From DATEZO01 sp035255485 (lineage in GTDB: Bacteria > Pseudomonadota > Gammaproteobacteria > Burkholderiales > Burkholderiaceae_D), in NCBI GenBank assembly GCA_035255485.1, contig DATEZO010000107.1:1-24160 (forward strand): a stretch of 24,160 nucleotides of DNA, read 5' to 3'. Both the position numbers and the translations under genes were made by a program. The notes under the pieces were generated by a model. The model had not been told where the DNA came from. It worked only from the letters and a program-made list of their open reading frames with translations, and did no database searches. Below are positions 7,714 to 16,723 of the stretch, piece after piece; within the stretch, counting starts at the first letter, position 1; the number at the start of each line of letters is the position of its first letter.

Positions 7714-8568
7714 TCAGCGCAGCGCGTAATCCAGTGCGATACCGGCAAAGATTGCTGCGCCGAGCCAGTTGTTATGGCGAAATGCCGCAAAGCAGCGCAT
7801 CCGGTCGCGGTCGCGAATCAGGGTGTAGTGATAGACGGCGCACGCGGCGGCTACAGCCAGGCCGGCGACGAACCACGCGCGCAAGCCGTATTGCCAGCCG
7901 ACCAGAAAAATCAGCGTGAACGTCAGGGTGTAGCACAGCATCACTGCCGCCACGTCGTAGCGGCCGAAGGTGATGGCCGAGGTCTTGATGCCGATCTTCA
8001 GATCGTCGTCGCGGTCCACCATTGCGTATTCGGTGTCGTAGGCGATGGCCCAGAAAATATTCGCGATCAGCAACAGCCAGGCGGCCGCCGGCAGCGCATC
8101 CAGCACTGCGGCATACGCCATCGGAATGCCGAATCCGAATGCGATGCCGAGATAGGCTTGCGGTATCGCGAAGAAGCGCTTGAAGTATGGATAGCTCGCC
8201 GCAATCAATACGGCGGCTACCGATAATTGCCGGGTGAGCGGATTGAGCGGCAGGATGAGTACGAATGACACCAGCGCCAGCACGACGGCCACCATGACGG
8301 CTTCCCATGCCGCAATCTTGCCGCTGGTGAGTGGCCGCTCGGCAGTGCGTTTCACGTGATTGTCAAAATCGCGATCGGCAAAATCGTTGATTGCGCAGCC
8401 GGCCGAGCGCATCAGCACCGTACCAAGGCAAAAAATCGCGACCAGCATCCAGTCCGGCTTGCCTTCGGAGGCTAGCCACAACGCATCCAGGGTTGGCCAC
8501 AGCAACAGCAGAATGCCGATCGGCTTGTCGAGGCGGACCAGCCGCAGGTAAAGTTGAAATCGGTTCAT
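7714..8568 (-). CDS. ubiA: 4-hydroxybenzoate octaprenyltransferase
   Basis: The 284-residue integral membrane enzyme attaches the polyprenyl chain to 4-hydroxybenzoate in ubiquinone synthesis. The two aspartate-rich Mg-prenyl-diphosphate motifs are present: NDFADRDFD (residues 61-69) and DTEYAMVDRDDDLKIGIKT (178-196). Around them lie eight or nine hydrophobic helices. The N-terminus RLVRLDKPIGILLLLWPT is the standard UbiA start. It lies 120 bp downstream of oxyR on the same strand. Its partner ubiC (chorismate lyase) is not in the window. Confidence 0.97.
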   Translation of the reverse strand: MNRFQLYLRLVRLDKPIGILLLLWPTLDALWLASEGKPDWMLVAIFCLGTVLMRSAGCAINDFADRDFDNHVKRTAERPLTSGKIAAWEAVMVAVVLALVSFVLILPLNPLTRQLSVAAVLIAASYPYFKRFFAIPQAYLGIAFGFGIPMAYAAVLDALPAAAWLLLIANIFWAIAYDTEYAMVDRDDDLKIGIKTSAITFGRYDVAAVMLCYTLTFTLIFLVGWQYGLRAWFVAGLAVAAACAVYHYTLIRDRDRMRCFAAFRHNNWLGAAIFAGIALDYALR

Positions 8569-8688
8569 CGAAAATTTTCATGCGGCATTGGGAAAGCGGA
8601 TTATAAGCGTCAGCGAGCCAGGTTAGCGCGATGTGCTGGCCGTGTCGGACAGGCAAGGCAAAAAACCTTTTCGCCGTTGTCGCGGTTA

Positions 8689-9651
8689 TCAACGGGAATC
8701 CAGTGGCTGTTCGGTGCTTGCAGTATCGCCCAGCATCGTCACGCCATTCAAGGCGCACGATAGCACTGCCTGGCGCACCGCTTCGATTGCCGCGCCGCGC
8801 GTAAAGCTCTTGCGCCAGGCAATGACGACACGGCGTGATGGCGCAGGTGCCGTAAAGGGTACGTAACGCAGCATGCCATCCCTGGCCTGCACGGCCGGCA
8901 CCGATGCTTTCGGCAATACCGTGATGCCGATGCCGGACGCCACCATATGCCGGATGGTCTCCAGCGACGAGCCCTCAAAGGTGCGCGCGATGCCGTCGCC
9001 AGTAGTCGAGAAGCGCGACATTTCAGGACACACTTCCAGCACCTGATCGCGAAAGCAATGACCAGTGCCGAGGAGCAGCATCGTCTCCGACTTCAAATCC
9101 TCTGCGGCAATGCTGGCGCGGTCCGCCCATGGATGATGTTTGGGCAAGGCGACCACAAAAGGTTCGTCATACAGCGGCTGCACGACCAAGCCATGATCAT
9201 CGAACGACAATGCCATGATTGCCGCATCGAGTTCGCCTTGGCGCAGCAGTTCGATCAGGCGCACGGTAAAGTTTTCCTGCAGCACCAGCGGCATCTGCGG
9301 TACGTGTTTGATCATGGTTTTTACCAGCGGCGGCAGTAGATACGGCGCGATGGTATAAATGATGCCAAGCCGGAATGGGCCGGCCAATGGGTCCTTGTTC
9401 TGCTTGGCGATTTCCTTGATCGCCGCGGTTTGCTCCAGTACGCGTTCCGCCTGCGCAACGATCTGCGCGCCGAGCGGTGTCATCGAGATCTCGCTGCCGC
9501 CACGTTCGAAGATGACGACGCCGAGTTCATCCTCCAGTTTCTTGATTGCTACCGACAGGGTCGGTTGCGCGACAAAGCAGGCTTCGGCCGCATGGCCGAA
9601 GTGCTTTTGACGCGCAACGGCAACGATGTATTTGAGTTCAGTCAAAGTCAT
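8689..9651 (-). CDS. oxyR: Hydrogen-peroxide sensor and LysR-type regulator OxyR
   Basis: The 320-residue LysR-type regulator has an N-terminal winged helix-turn-helix (MTLTELKYIVAVARQKHFGHAAEACFV...). Its effector domain carries the two redox cysteines in GHCFRDQVLEVC. Counting from ATG 9651 they are C199 and C208, exactly the E. coli OxyR numbers, so peroxide-driven disulfide formation is very likely conserved. The frame is open to 9729, but ATG 9651 gives the canonical N-terminus. The C-terminus is about 15 residues longer than the E. coli protein. It is flanked by recG upstream and ubiA downstream. No peroxidase gene such as katG or ahpC is adjacent; the gpx gene in the window is 6.5 kb away. 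Confidence 0.96.
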   Translation of the reverse strand: MTLTELKYIVAVARQKHFGHAAEACFVAQPTLSVAIKKLEDELGVVIFERGGSEISMTPLGAQIVAQAERVLEQTAAIKEIAKQNKDPLAGPFRLGIIYTIAPYLLPPLVKTMIKHVPQMPLVLQENFTVRLIELLRQGELDAAIMALSFDDHGLVVQPLYDEPFVVALPKHHPWADRASIAAEDLKSETMLLLGTGHCFRDQVLEVCPEMSRFSTTGDGIARTFEGSSLETIRHMVASGIGITVLPKASVPAVQARDGMLRYVPFTAPAPSRRVVIAWRKSFTRGAAIEAVRQAVLSCALNGVTMLGDTASTEQPLDSR

Positions 9652-9716
9652 GGACGCTTTCTTGGGTGCGGAAATCCGGATGCCGGCAACACATTGTAGC
9701 GGGAGTAAAACCGCTC

Positions 9717-9813
9717 GACACCGAGACACAGGGGAAAAGCGAAGCAGTCATCTTGCGCCTTTGCGTTGTGATGATGTCTTTGCCTCATCACGGTACCTCT
9801 GCGCCTCGGTGCC
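9717..9813. repeat. Degenerate inverted repeat with 8-bp period, copy A (upstream of oxyR)
   Basis: The left arm GACACCGAGACACAGGGG (9717-9734) and the right arm CCTCTGCGCCTCGGTGCC (9796-9813) pair at 14 of 18 positions, separated by about 60 bp. Both arms are built on an 8-bp period (GACACCGA/GACACAGG; CCTCTGCG/CCTCGGTG). A second, clearer copy lies upstream of tgt. Together with that copy it looks like a dispersed intergenic repeat family. It fills the recG-oxyR gap, where the oxyR promoter should be. Confidence 0.6.
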
Positions 9814-9832
9814 AGGATATTTTGACCTGCCG

Positions 9833-11917
9833 CTACACCTTCAGGTAATCCTCCCGCTCGCCCAGCCAGCGCGCCAGATGTGCCGTCACGGTGGCCGGGT
9901 CATTGCGCAGCAGGTGATCCGCCGTGTTGCGTGCTTTTTCCGCCAGCCATTGATCGGTTTCGAGATCGGCGAAGCGCAGCATCGCCTGCCCGGATTGGCG
10001 CGCGCCCAGGAATTCGCCCGGCCCGCGGATGTGCAAATCCTTGCGGGCGATTTCAAAGCCATCGACGGTCTCGCGCATGGTGCGCAGTCGCTCTTTGGCG
10101 ACTTGGCCGAGCGGCCCCTGATACAGCAACAGGCAAAAGCTGGCAGCCGGCCCGCGTCCGACGCGACCGCGTAACTGGTGCAGTTGTGACAGGCCGAAGC
10201 GCTCCGCATGCTCGATCACCATCAGCGATGCATTCGGCACATCGACGCCGACCTCGATCACCGTGGTGGCGACCAGGACATGGATCTCGCCGGAAGCAAA
10301 CGCGTCCATCGCGGCCTGCTTTTCCGCCGGCTTGAGGCGGCCATGCACCAGGCTGATCCGCAGGTCGGGCAACGCCTCCGCCAGAGTGGCGTGGGTATCG
10401 GTCGCGGTTTGCAGCTGGAGCGCTTCGGATTCTTCGATTAGCGGGCAGACCCAGTAGATCTGCCTGCCTTCCAGCGCCGCGGCATGGATGCGTTCGATCA
10501 CTTCGCCGCGCCGTTCCTGGTCGATCATGCGCGTCACGATGGGCGTGCGGCCCGGTGGCAGCTGGTCGATCACCGATACTTCCAGATCGGCGTAATACGT
10601 CATCGCCAGCGTGCGCGGAATCGGCGTGGCCGACATCATCAGCTGATGCGGCACGGTGGGTGCAATATCGATTGCACTGCTGGCTGCCAGTCCCTTGTTG
10701 CGCAGCGCCAGTCGCTGCCCGACGCCGAAGCGATGCTGTTCATCGACGATCACCAGCCCGAGTCGCGCGAATTGCACTGCGTCCTGGATCACCGCATGGG
10801 TGCCGATCACGAGCTGCGCGTTGCCGGACTCGATCAGCGCCTGCGCTTCCGCTTTTTCTCTTTTTCTGAGGCCGCCGGTCAGCCACGCAACCTGCACGCC
10901 AAGCGGCTCCATCCATGCGGCGATCTTGCGGAAATGCTGTTCCGCCAGTATTTCGGTCGGCGCCATCAGCACTGCCTGAAATCCGCTGTCGATTGCCTGT
11001 GCCGCGGCCAGCGCGGCAATCACGGTCTTGCCGCTGCCGACATCGCCCTGCAGCAGCCGCTGCATCGGGAACGGCTGGCGCAGGTCGGTGCGGATTTCAG
11101 CCAGCACGCGCTGCTGGGCATGGGTCAGGGTGAAGGGTAGTGCATGCAGCAGCGCTTCGGAAAGCGCGCCGATACGCGGCAGGGCAATCGCACCCTTGGC
11201 GCGGCGGGCAGCCTGGGCGCGCTTCAGCGACAATTGCTGCGCCAGCAGCTCGTCGAATTTCATGCGGACCCAGGCGGGATGGGAGCGCTCCTCCAGCGCC
11301 TGCTCATCGATCCCGGGCGGCGGATTGTGCAGCAGCCGCACCGCAGTTTCGAATGGCAGCAGGTCGAGGGTGGTCCGCAGTTTGTCGGGCAAGGTGTCTT
11401 GCCAGTTCATGCGCGTCATCGCGGCGGCGATCGCCTTGCGCAATACGGTTTGCGACAAGCCTTCGCCGGCAGGGTAAACCGGCGTCAGCGCCGTCGGCAA
11501 AGGCGTTCCCTCCAGAATCACCTTGTACGGCGGATGCACCATTTCCATGCCGAAAAAACCATGGCGCACTTCTCCGCGTGCCCGTATCCGGGTGCCTTCG
11601 GCCATCTGCTTGAGCTGGCTGCCGTAAAAATTCAGGAACCGCATGACCAGTTGGCCGGTTTCATCGGCGATTGTCACAACCAGCTGGCGGCGCGGACGAT
11701 ACTGGACTTCGCACGCGCTAACGACACCTTCCACCTGCACCGCGCTGCCCGCCATGAAGCCGGCTTCGCGGATCGGCGTCATGCGCGTTTCATCTTCGTA
11801 GCGCAGCGGCAGGTGCAGCGCCAGATCCATGTCTGAGCGCAGGCCGAACCGGGCGAGCTTGTCCTCGACCTTGTTGCTGCGGGCCGGTTTGGCAGGCTTG
11901 GGCTTGGATGCGGGCAT
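9833..11917 (-). CDS. recG: ATP-dependent DNA helicase RecG
   Basis: The protein is 694 residues from ATG 11917, against 693 in E. coli. It has an N-terminal wedge/OB domain (VEGVVSACEVQYRPRRQLVV) that grips branched DNA. The SF2 helicase core follows, with Walker A GDVGSGKT (residues 291-298), DEQHRFG (392-398), SATPIPRT, and motif VI QLRGRVGRG. RecG remodels stalled replication forks and Holliday junctions. The frame is open to ATG 11974 (19 more residues, MPLQWQVKPAI...). I prefer 11917 because of family length and because the extension overlaps the AT-rich divergent promoter region with queA, but neither start has a strong ribosome-binding site. It is followed on the same strand by oxyR. 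Confidence 0.96.
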   Translation of the reverse strand: MPASKPKPAKPARSNKVEDKLARFGLRSDMDLALHLPLRYEDETRMTPIREAGFMAGSAVQVEGVVSACEVQYRPRRQLVVTIADETGQLVMRFLNFYGSQLKQMAEGTRIRARGEVRHGFFGMEMVHPPYKVILEGTPLPTALTPVYPAGEGLSQTVLRKAIAAAMTRMNWQDTLPDKLRTTLDLLPFETAVRLLHNPPPGIDEQALEERSHPAWVRMKFDELLAQQLSLKRAQAARRAKGAIALPRIGALSEALLHALPFTLTHAQQRVLAEIRTDLRQPFPMQRLLQGDVGSGKTVIAALAAAQAIDSGFQAVLMAPTEILAEQHFRKIAAWMEPLGVQVAWLTGGLRKREKAEAQALIESGNAQLVIGTHAVIQDAVQFARLGLVIVDEQHRFGVGQRLALRNKGLAASSAIDIAPTVPHQLMMSATPIPRTLAMTYYADLEVSVIDQLPPGRTPIVTRMIDQERRGEVIERIHAAALEGRQIYWVCPLIEESEALQLQTATDTHATLAEALPDLRISLVHGRLKPAEKQAAMDAFASGEIHVLVATTVIEVGVDVPNASLMVIEHAERFGLSQLHQLRGRVGRGPAASFCLLLYQGPLGQVAKERLRTMRETVDGFEIARKDLHIRGPGEFLGARQSGQAMLRFADLETDQWLAEKARNTADHLLRNDPATVTAHLARWLGEREDYLKV

Positions 11918-11949
11918 CTGCAATGGTGTGGCAAGGCGTAAAATAGCGG

Positions 11950-12032
11950 GTTTGACCTGCCATTGTAGAGGCATTGGCTGTATTTATAAACAGTATAAAA
12001 ATACAACGCTGTCTCATCTTGCCGCTTTATTC
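11950..12032. promoter_or_regulatory. AT-rich divergent region between recG and queA
   Basis: The 115 bp between the divergent starts contains a strongly AT-rich core (11981-12004) with the imperfect inverted repeat TGTATTTATA-AACAG-TATAAAAATACA. TATAAA occurs twice on the plus strand (11985-11990 and 11994-11999). Correctly spaced -35 boxes are not evident, so the exact promoters are unresolved. Confidence 0.4.
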
Positions 12033-13061
12033 ATGTATTCACTTTCCGATTTCGATTTCGACCTGCCGCAGGAGCTGATTGCGCAATTGCCATTGTCCGA
12101 GCGCAGCGCCTCGCGTCTTTTACATGTCGACGACGGTCAATTCATCGACCGCGCGTTTGGCGATATGGCTGATTTGCTCAACCCGGGCGATCTGCTGGTA
12201 TTCAACGATACGCGCGTGCTGAAGGCGCGTTTCTTCGGCGTCAAGGAAACCGGCGGCAAGGTCGAAGTGCTGGTCGAGCGCGTGCTTGACAGCCGTACGG
12301 TGCACGCACAGGTGCGGGCATCGAAATCACCGCCGCCGGGCGCCAGGATTCGTCTTGCCGATGCTTTCGACGTGGTGGTCGGCGAACGTGCCGGCGAGTT
12401 CTACATACTGCGTTTTCCGGATGATGTATTCGATTTGATCGAGGCACACGGGCGTTTGCCGCTGCCGCCCTATATCGACCACGCCGCCGGCGCCTTCGAC
12501 GAACAGCGTTACCAGACCGTGTATGCGAAAACGCCTGGCGCCGTGGCGGCGCCGACCGCGGGCCTGCATTTTGATGATGCGCTATTGGCCAGGCTGCGCG
12601 CCAGGGGCGTTGGGTTTTCCTACGTGACGTTGCATGTCGGCGCCGGAACCTTCCAGCCGGTGCGCACCGAGAATCTGGCGGAGCACAGGATGCACAGCGA
12701 GTGGTACACGATTCCCGCCGAGACAGTGGCTGCGGTGCATGCCGCGCAGGCGGCGGGACGGTGTGTGGTTGCCGTCGGCACGACCAGTCTGCGTGCGCTG
12801 GAGTCGGCATCGCAGTCGGGCAAGCTGGAAGCCGGCAGCGACGACACGCGGCTGTTCATCACGCCGGGTTATGCATTCAAGACCGTGGACCGTCTGATTA
12901 CCAATTTTCATTTACCGAAATCGACGCTGCTGATGCTGGTGTCGGCCTTCATCGGCTACGAACGGATGCGCGCCGCGTATCGTCATGCCATCGAACAGCG
13001 CTATCGGTTTTTCAGCTATGGCGATGCGATGCTGTTGACTTGTGTCGAGCAAAGCGATTGA
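12033..13061 (+). CDS. queA: S-adenosylmethionine:tRNA ribosyltransferase-isomerase QueA
   Basis: The 342-residue enzyme transfers and isomerises the ribosyl group of SAM onto 7-aminomethyl-7-deazaguanine in tRNA, making epoxyqueuosine. Family blocks are all present: SDFDFDLPQELIAQLPLSERSASRLL, FNDTRVLKARFFG, YQTVYAKTPGAVAAPTAGLHF, TLHVGAGTFQPV, HSEWYTIP, VGTTSLRALES, FITPGYAFKTVDRLITNFHLPKSTLLMLVSAF and RFFSYGDAML. The reading frame is open upstream, but ATG 12033 (MYSLSDFDFDLPQ) is the standard start; its ribosome-binding site is weak. It is the first gene of the queA-tgt-yajC-secD-secF series, the same order as in E. coli. Confidence 0.97.
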   Translation: MYSLSDFDFDLPQELIAQLPLSERSASRLLHVDDGQFIDRAFGDMADLLNPGDLLVFNDTRVLKARFFGVKETGGKVEVLVERVLDSRTVHAQVRASKSPPPGARIRLADAFDVVVGERAGEFYILRFPDDVFDLIEAHGRLPLPPYIDHAAGAFDEQRYQTVYAKTPGAVAAPTAGLHFDDALLARLRARGVGFSYVTLHVGAGTFQPVRTENLAEHRMHSEWYTIPAETVAAVHAAQAAGRCVVAVGTTSLRALESASQSGKLEAGSDDTRLFITPGYAFKTVDRLITNFHLPKSTLLMLVSAFIGYERMRAAYRHAIEQRYRFFSYGDAMLLTCVEQSD

Positions 13062-13106
13062 TCAGACCAATGCTGCGTGCTGAATTTCGAGAAAAACAAA
13101 ACCTTT

Positions 13107-13195
13107 CACCACCGAGACACCGAGAACAGCAAAGAGAAAAAACAAGGCAATTGTCGGTCTGCCCTCTGTGCCTCTGTGTCTCTGTGTTGAGTGGT
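13107..13195. repeat. Inverted repeat with 8-bp tandem units, copy B (upstream of tgt)
   Basis: The left arm has CACCACCGAGACACCGAGAA (13107-13126), with the octamer ACCGAGAC/ACCGAGAA repeated. The right arm has three tandem octamers CTCTGTGC-CTCTGTGT-CTCTGTGT (13164-13187) followed by TGAGTGGT (13188-13195). The arms are imperfect reverse complements, so the RNA could fold. Copy A upstream of oxyR has the same architecture. It fills most of the 160-bp queA-tgt gap. Confidence 0.7.
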
Positions 13196-13221
13196 TCACG
13201 ATTTGATTAAACAAGATTGCC

Positions 13222-14349
13222 ATGCTGGAATTTAAACTATTGAAAACCGACGGCAACGCCCGTCGCGGCCGCCTTACGCTCAATCATGGCGTTATTGAAA
13301 CCCCCATTTTCATGCCGGTCGGCACCTACGGCACGGTCAAGGCGATGTCGCCGGCTGAATTGAAAGACATCGGCGCCCAGATCATTCTCGGCAACACTTT
13401 CCACCTGTGGCTGCGGCCGGGTATCGGAACGATGGAAAAATTCGGCGGCCTGCATCGCTTCATGGGCTGGGACCGGCCGATCCTGACCGATTCCGGCGGT
13501 TTCCAGGTGTTTTCCCTGGGCGACATGCGCAAGATCACGGAAGAAGGCGTGAAGTTCGCCTCGCCGATCAATGGCGACCGGCTATTCCTGTCGCCGGAGA
13601 TCTCGATGCAGATCCAGCGCGCGCTGAATTCCGATATCGTGATGCAGTTCGATGAATGCACGCCGTACCAGATCGATGGCCGGCCGGCGACCGAGCGGGA
13701 AGCGGCGCAGTCGATGCGCATGTCGCTGCGCTGGGCGAAGCGGTCGCGTGATGCCTTTGATAAGGGCGAAAACCCGAATGCCCTGTTCGGCATCGTGCAA
13801 GGCGGCATGTTCGAGCATCTGCGTGACGAATCGCTGGCCGGATTGCAGGAAACCGGTTTCGACGGCATTGCGATCGGCGGCTTGTCGGTGGGTGAACCAA
13901 AGGAAGAAATGATGCGGGTGCTGGCGCATGTCGGCCCGCGTTTGCCTGCCGACAGGCCGCATTATCTGATGGGCGTCGGTACGCCGGAAGATCTGGTCGC
14001 CGGCGTGGCTAGCGGTATCGACATGTTCGACTGCGTGATGCCGACCCGCAATGCGCGCAACGGCTGGCTGTTTACCCGATTTGGCGATATCAAGATTAAG
14101 AATGCGCGCTACAAGGATGACGAATTGCCGCTGGATGAAACTTGCGAGTGTCATGCCTGCCGTAATTTTTCGCGCGCCTATCTGCATCACTTGCATCGTG
14201 CCGGCGAAATCCTGGGAGCGCGCCTGAACACGATTCATAACTTGCATTATTACCTGCAATTGATGCGCGAGATGCGGGCGGCAATTGACGCCGGGAAATT
14301 CCAGGAATTTGTCGCACGCTTCCATGCCGATCGCGCACGCGGCGTATAG
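13222..14349 (+). CDS. tgt: Queuine/preQ1 tRNA-guanine transglycosylase
   Basis: The 375-residue enzyme exchanges guanine-34 for preQ1 in tRNAs with a GUN anticodon, the step before QueA. It has GNTFHLWLRPG, the base-recognition segment ILTDSGGFQVFSLG (D90), the substrate loop GLSVGEPKEEM, the segment GIDMFDCVMPTRNARNG that holds the nucleophilic Asp, and a zinc site of C308, C310, C313 and H339 (CECHAC plus IHN). Length equals the E. coli enzyme. The start ATG 13222 gives the family N-terminus MLEFKLLKTDG. Unlike E. coli, where queA and tgt are close, 160 bp carrying a repeat separates it from queA. Confidence 0.98.
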   Translation: MLEFKLLKTDGNARRGRLTLNHGVIETPIFMPVGTYGTVKAMSPAELKDIGAQIILGNTFHLWLRPGIGTMEKFGGLHRFMGWDRPILTDSGGFQVFSLGDMRKITEEGVKFASPINGDRLFLSPEISMQIQRALNSDIVMQFDECTPYQIDGRPATEREAAQSMRMSLRWAKRSRDAFDKGENPNALFGIVQGGMFEHLRDESLAGLQETGFDGIAIGGLSVGEPKEEMMRVLAHVGPRLPADRPHYLMGVGTPEDLVAGVASGIDMFDCVMPTRNARNGWLFTRFGDIKIKNARYKDDELPLDETCECHACRNFSRAYLHHLHRAGEILGARLNTIHNLHYYLQLMREMRAAIDAGKFQEFVARFHADRARGV

Positions 14350-14451
14350 TGCTGCCTGCGCTGCCTCAGCAGATGGCGCGGATAGCCGCCGAAGATTCGG
14401 CCCCGGATGATAGAATGCCCGGTTATTTCACACAACAATATGGAGCGCAAC

Positions 14452-14772
14452 GTGTTTATTTCCAATGCCTACGCACAAACCGCGGCTAGCCTCGAGAGCA
14501 ATTTGACCAGCTTTTTACCAATCATCCTGATGTTCGTGGTGCTGTACTTCCTGATGATTCGTCCGCAGATGAAGCGCCAGAAAGAACAAAGAGCCATGAT
14601 GGAAGCGCTGGCGAAGGGCGATGAAGTCGTGACCGCCGGCGGCGTGCTTGGAAAAATTGTCAAGGTCAGCGAAGGCTATGCCACGCTGGAAGTAGCCAAT
14701 GGCACTGAAATCATGGTGCAGAAAAGCGCCATCACCACGTTGCTGCCAAAGGGCACGATCAAGTCGTTGTAA
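14452..14772 (+). CDS. yajC: Preprotein translocase subunit YajC
   Basis: The 106-residue protein (from GTG 14452) has one N-terminal membrane helix (SFLPIILMFVVLYFLMIRP), then the conserved MKRQKEQRAMMEALAKGDEVVTAGGVLGKI and a small beta domain ending AITTLLPKGTIKSL. YajC associates with SecDF and the SecYEG channel in the inner membrane. ATG codons at 14407 and 14440 are also in frame. The GTG at 14452 is preferred because TGGAG (14441-14445) is a good Shine-Dalgarno sequence at 7 bp and because MFISNAYAQT is the usual start in related bacteria. A TAGAAT -10-like hexamer lies at 14411-14416. It stands directly before secD, as in most proteobacteria. Confidence 0.93.
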   Translation: MFISNAYAQTAASLESNLTSFLPIILMFVVLYFLMIRPQMKRQKEQRAMMEALAKGDEVVTAGGVLGKIVKVSEGYATLEVANGTEIMVQKSAITTLLPKGTIKSL

Positions 14773-14847
14773 TGGGTGGCGCAGGAATATTCGCGATGCG
14801 AGCCTTCCTGCGCACGAAGCCGGCCCCCTACTGAACACTGAATCACT

Positions 14848-16707
14848 ATGAATCGCTATCCGCTCTGGAAATACATCATCATCGTCATCGCCCTGCTGTT
14901 TGGCGTGCTGTATACGATTCCGAATTTTTTCGGCGAATCGCCGGCCGTGCAGATCAGCAGCGCAAAAGCCACCGTGAAAGTCACGTCTTCCACGATGGGG
15001 CTGGTGGAACAGGCGCTGCAGAAAAACGGCATCCAGCCGGACGGCGTGTTTTTCGAGAATATCGGCACCCAGGGTTCGGTACGCGCCCGTTTTGCCGATA
15101 CCGATACGCAGTTCAAGGCCAAGGCGCTGCTGGAAAAAGAGCTGAATGCCGATCCGGCCGATCCAACCTATACCGTCGCCTTCAATTTGTTGCCGAATAC
15201 GCCAAAGTGGCTGCAAAGCCTGCATGCGGCGCCCATGTATCTCGGACTGGACTTGCGCGGCGGCGTGCATTTCCTGATGCAGGTCGATACCAAGGCAGTG
15301 GTCAACAAGCGACTGCAAGGCTTGCAGGCCAGTATCCGTTCAATGCTGCGCGACAAGAATGTTCGCCATGCCGGCATTACGCGCAACAGTGACCAGATCG
15401 AGGTGCAATTCCGCGAAGCGGAAACGCGCACGCAGGCGAAGGAACTGATCGCGTCACAGCTCTCGGAAGCAGCGTTGACGGACGCGCCGGATGCCAATGA
15501 CCTGAAGCTGATTGTTGCCTTGAAACCGGCTGCGCTGAAACAGACTGTGGACGATGGTGTGGCGCAAAACATCACTACGTTGTCGAAGCGGGTGAATGAG
15601 CTGGGTGTTGCCGAGCCGGTAATCCAGCGCCAGGGCGCGGATCGTATCGTGGTGGAATTGCCTGGCGTACAGGATGTTTCGCGTGCCAAGGACATCATCG
15701 GCCGTACCGCGACGCTGGAAGTGCGCATGGTGGATGAATCGGTGGCACGCGGCACGGAAGAAACCGCAGCGATCCCCTTTGGTTCCGAACTGTTCAAGGT
15801 CGGCAAGGGCGCTCCAGTCGTGCTGTACAAGGAGCCAATCATCACTGGCGATTATATTTCCAGCGCATCGGCCAGCTTCGACCAGAATCAGCAACCCGCA
15901 GTCGGCATCGACCTGAACGGCGACGGCGGCCGCAAGATGCGCGAAGCAACGCGCGGCAAGATCGGCAAGGCGATGGCGATCGTGCTGTTCGAAAAAGGCA
16001 AGGGCGAAGTGCTGACCGTGGCGACCATCCGCGATGAGCTGGGGGCGCGCTTCCAGATCACCGGCATGGGCTCGCCCGAAGCAGCCGGCGACCTGGCCCT
16101 GCTGCTGCGTGCCGGTTCGCTGGCGGCGCCGATGGAAATCATCGAGGAGCGCACCATCGGTCCGCAGCTCGGCGCCGACAATATCAGGAAAGGCTTCAAC
16201 TCGACGCTGTACGGCTTTGCGGCGATTGCCATCTTCATGATGCTGTATTACCTGCTGTTCGGTTTTTTCAGCGTGACGGCGCTGGCGGTCAATCTACTGC
16301 TGCTGATTGCAATCCTGTCGGTGCTGCAGGCAACGCTGACCTTGCCCGGCATTGCCGCGATTGCCTTTACGCTCGGCATGGCGATTGATGCCAATGTGCT
16401 GATCAACGAGCGCATCCGGGAAGAACTGCGTGCCGGCAATACGCCCCAGGCAGCGATTGCCACCGGTTTCGAACGTGCCTGGGCCACCATTCTCGATTCC
16501 AACGTTACGACATTGATCGCCGGGCTGGCCTTGCTGATTTTCGGCTCCGGTGCCGTGCGCGGCTTTGCCGTGGTGCATTGCATCGGTATTCTGACCTCGA
16601 TTTTCTCGTCGGTATTTGTTTCGCGCGGCATTGCCAATCTGTGGTACGGCCGCAAGAAGAAACTGACCAAAGTGTCGATCGGCACAGTATGGAAGCCGAC
16701 GGCCTGA
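14848..16707 (+). CDS. secD: Protein translocase subunit SecD
   Basis: The 619-residue inner-membrane protein works with SecF to use the proton gradient to pull secreted proteins through SecYEG. An N-terminal membrane helix (about residues 8-25, KYIIIVIALLFGVLYTI) precedes a large periplasmic P1 domain containing LGLDLRGGVHFLMQVD. The C-terminal helices carry the conserved GMAIDANVLINERIREELRAG, including the aspartate linked to proton transfer. Length matches the E. coli protein (615). It follows yajC by 75 bp without a strong ribosome-binding site, and precedes secF by 64 bp, an interval that contains a hairpin. Confidence 0.98.
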   Translation: MNRYPLWKYIIIVIALLFGVLYTIPNFFGESPAVQISSAKATVKVTSSTMGLVEQALQKNGIQPDGVFFENIGTQGSVRARFADTDTQFKAKALLEKELNADPADPTYTVAFNLLPNTPKWLQSLHAAPMYLGLDLRGGVHFLMQVDTKAVVNKRLQGLQASIRSMLRDKNVRHAGITRNSDQIEVQFREAETRTQAKELIASQLSEAALTDAPDANDLKLIVALKPAALKQTVDDGVAQNITTLSKRVNELGVAEPVIQRQGADRIVVELPGVQDVSRAKDIIGRTATLEVRMVDESVARGTEETAAIPFGSELFKVGKGAPVVLYKEPIITGDYISSASASFDQNQQPAVGIDLNGDGGRKMREATRGKIGKAMAIVLFEKGKGEVLTVATIRDELGARFQITGMGSPEAAGDLALLLRAGSLAAPMEIIEERTIGPQLGADNIRKGFNSTLYGFAAIAIFMMLYYLLFGFFSVTALAVNLLLLIAILSVLQATLTLPGIAAIAFTLGMAIDANVLINERIREELRAGNTPQAAIATGFERAWATILDSNVTTLIAGLALLIFGSGAVRGFAVVHCIGILTSIFSSVFVSRGIANLWYGRKKKLTKVSIGTVWKPTA

Positions 16708-16723
16708 CAGCATGCTTGCAATT

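Noticed and set aside
12950..13222. preQ1 riboswitch upstream of tgt
   Set aside because: The gap is filled by the octamer inverted repeat. I see no preQ1 aptamer-like hairpin with an A-rich tail, and the operon encodes late queuosine genes that are not usually controlled this way in proteobacteria.
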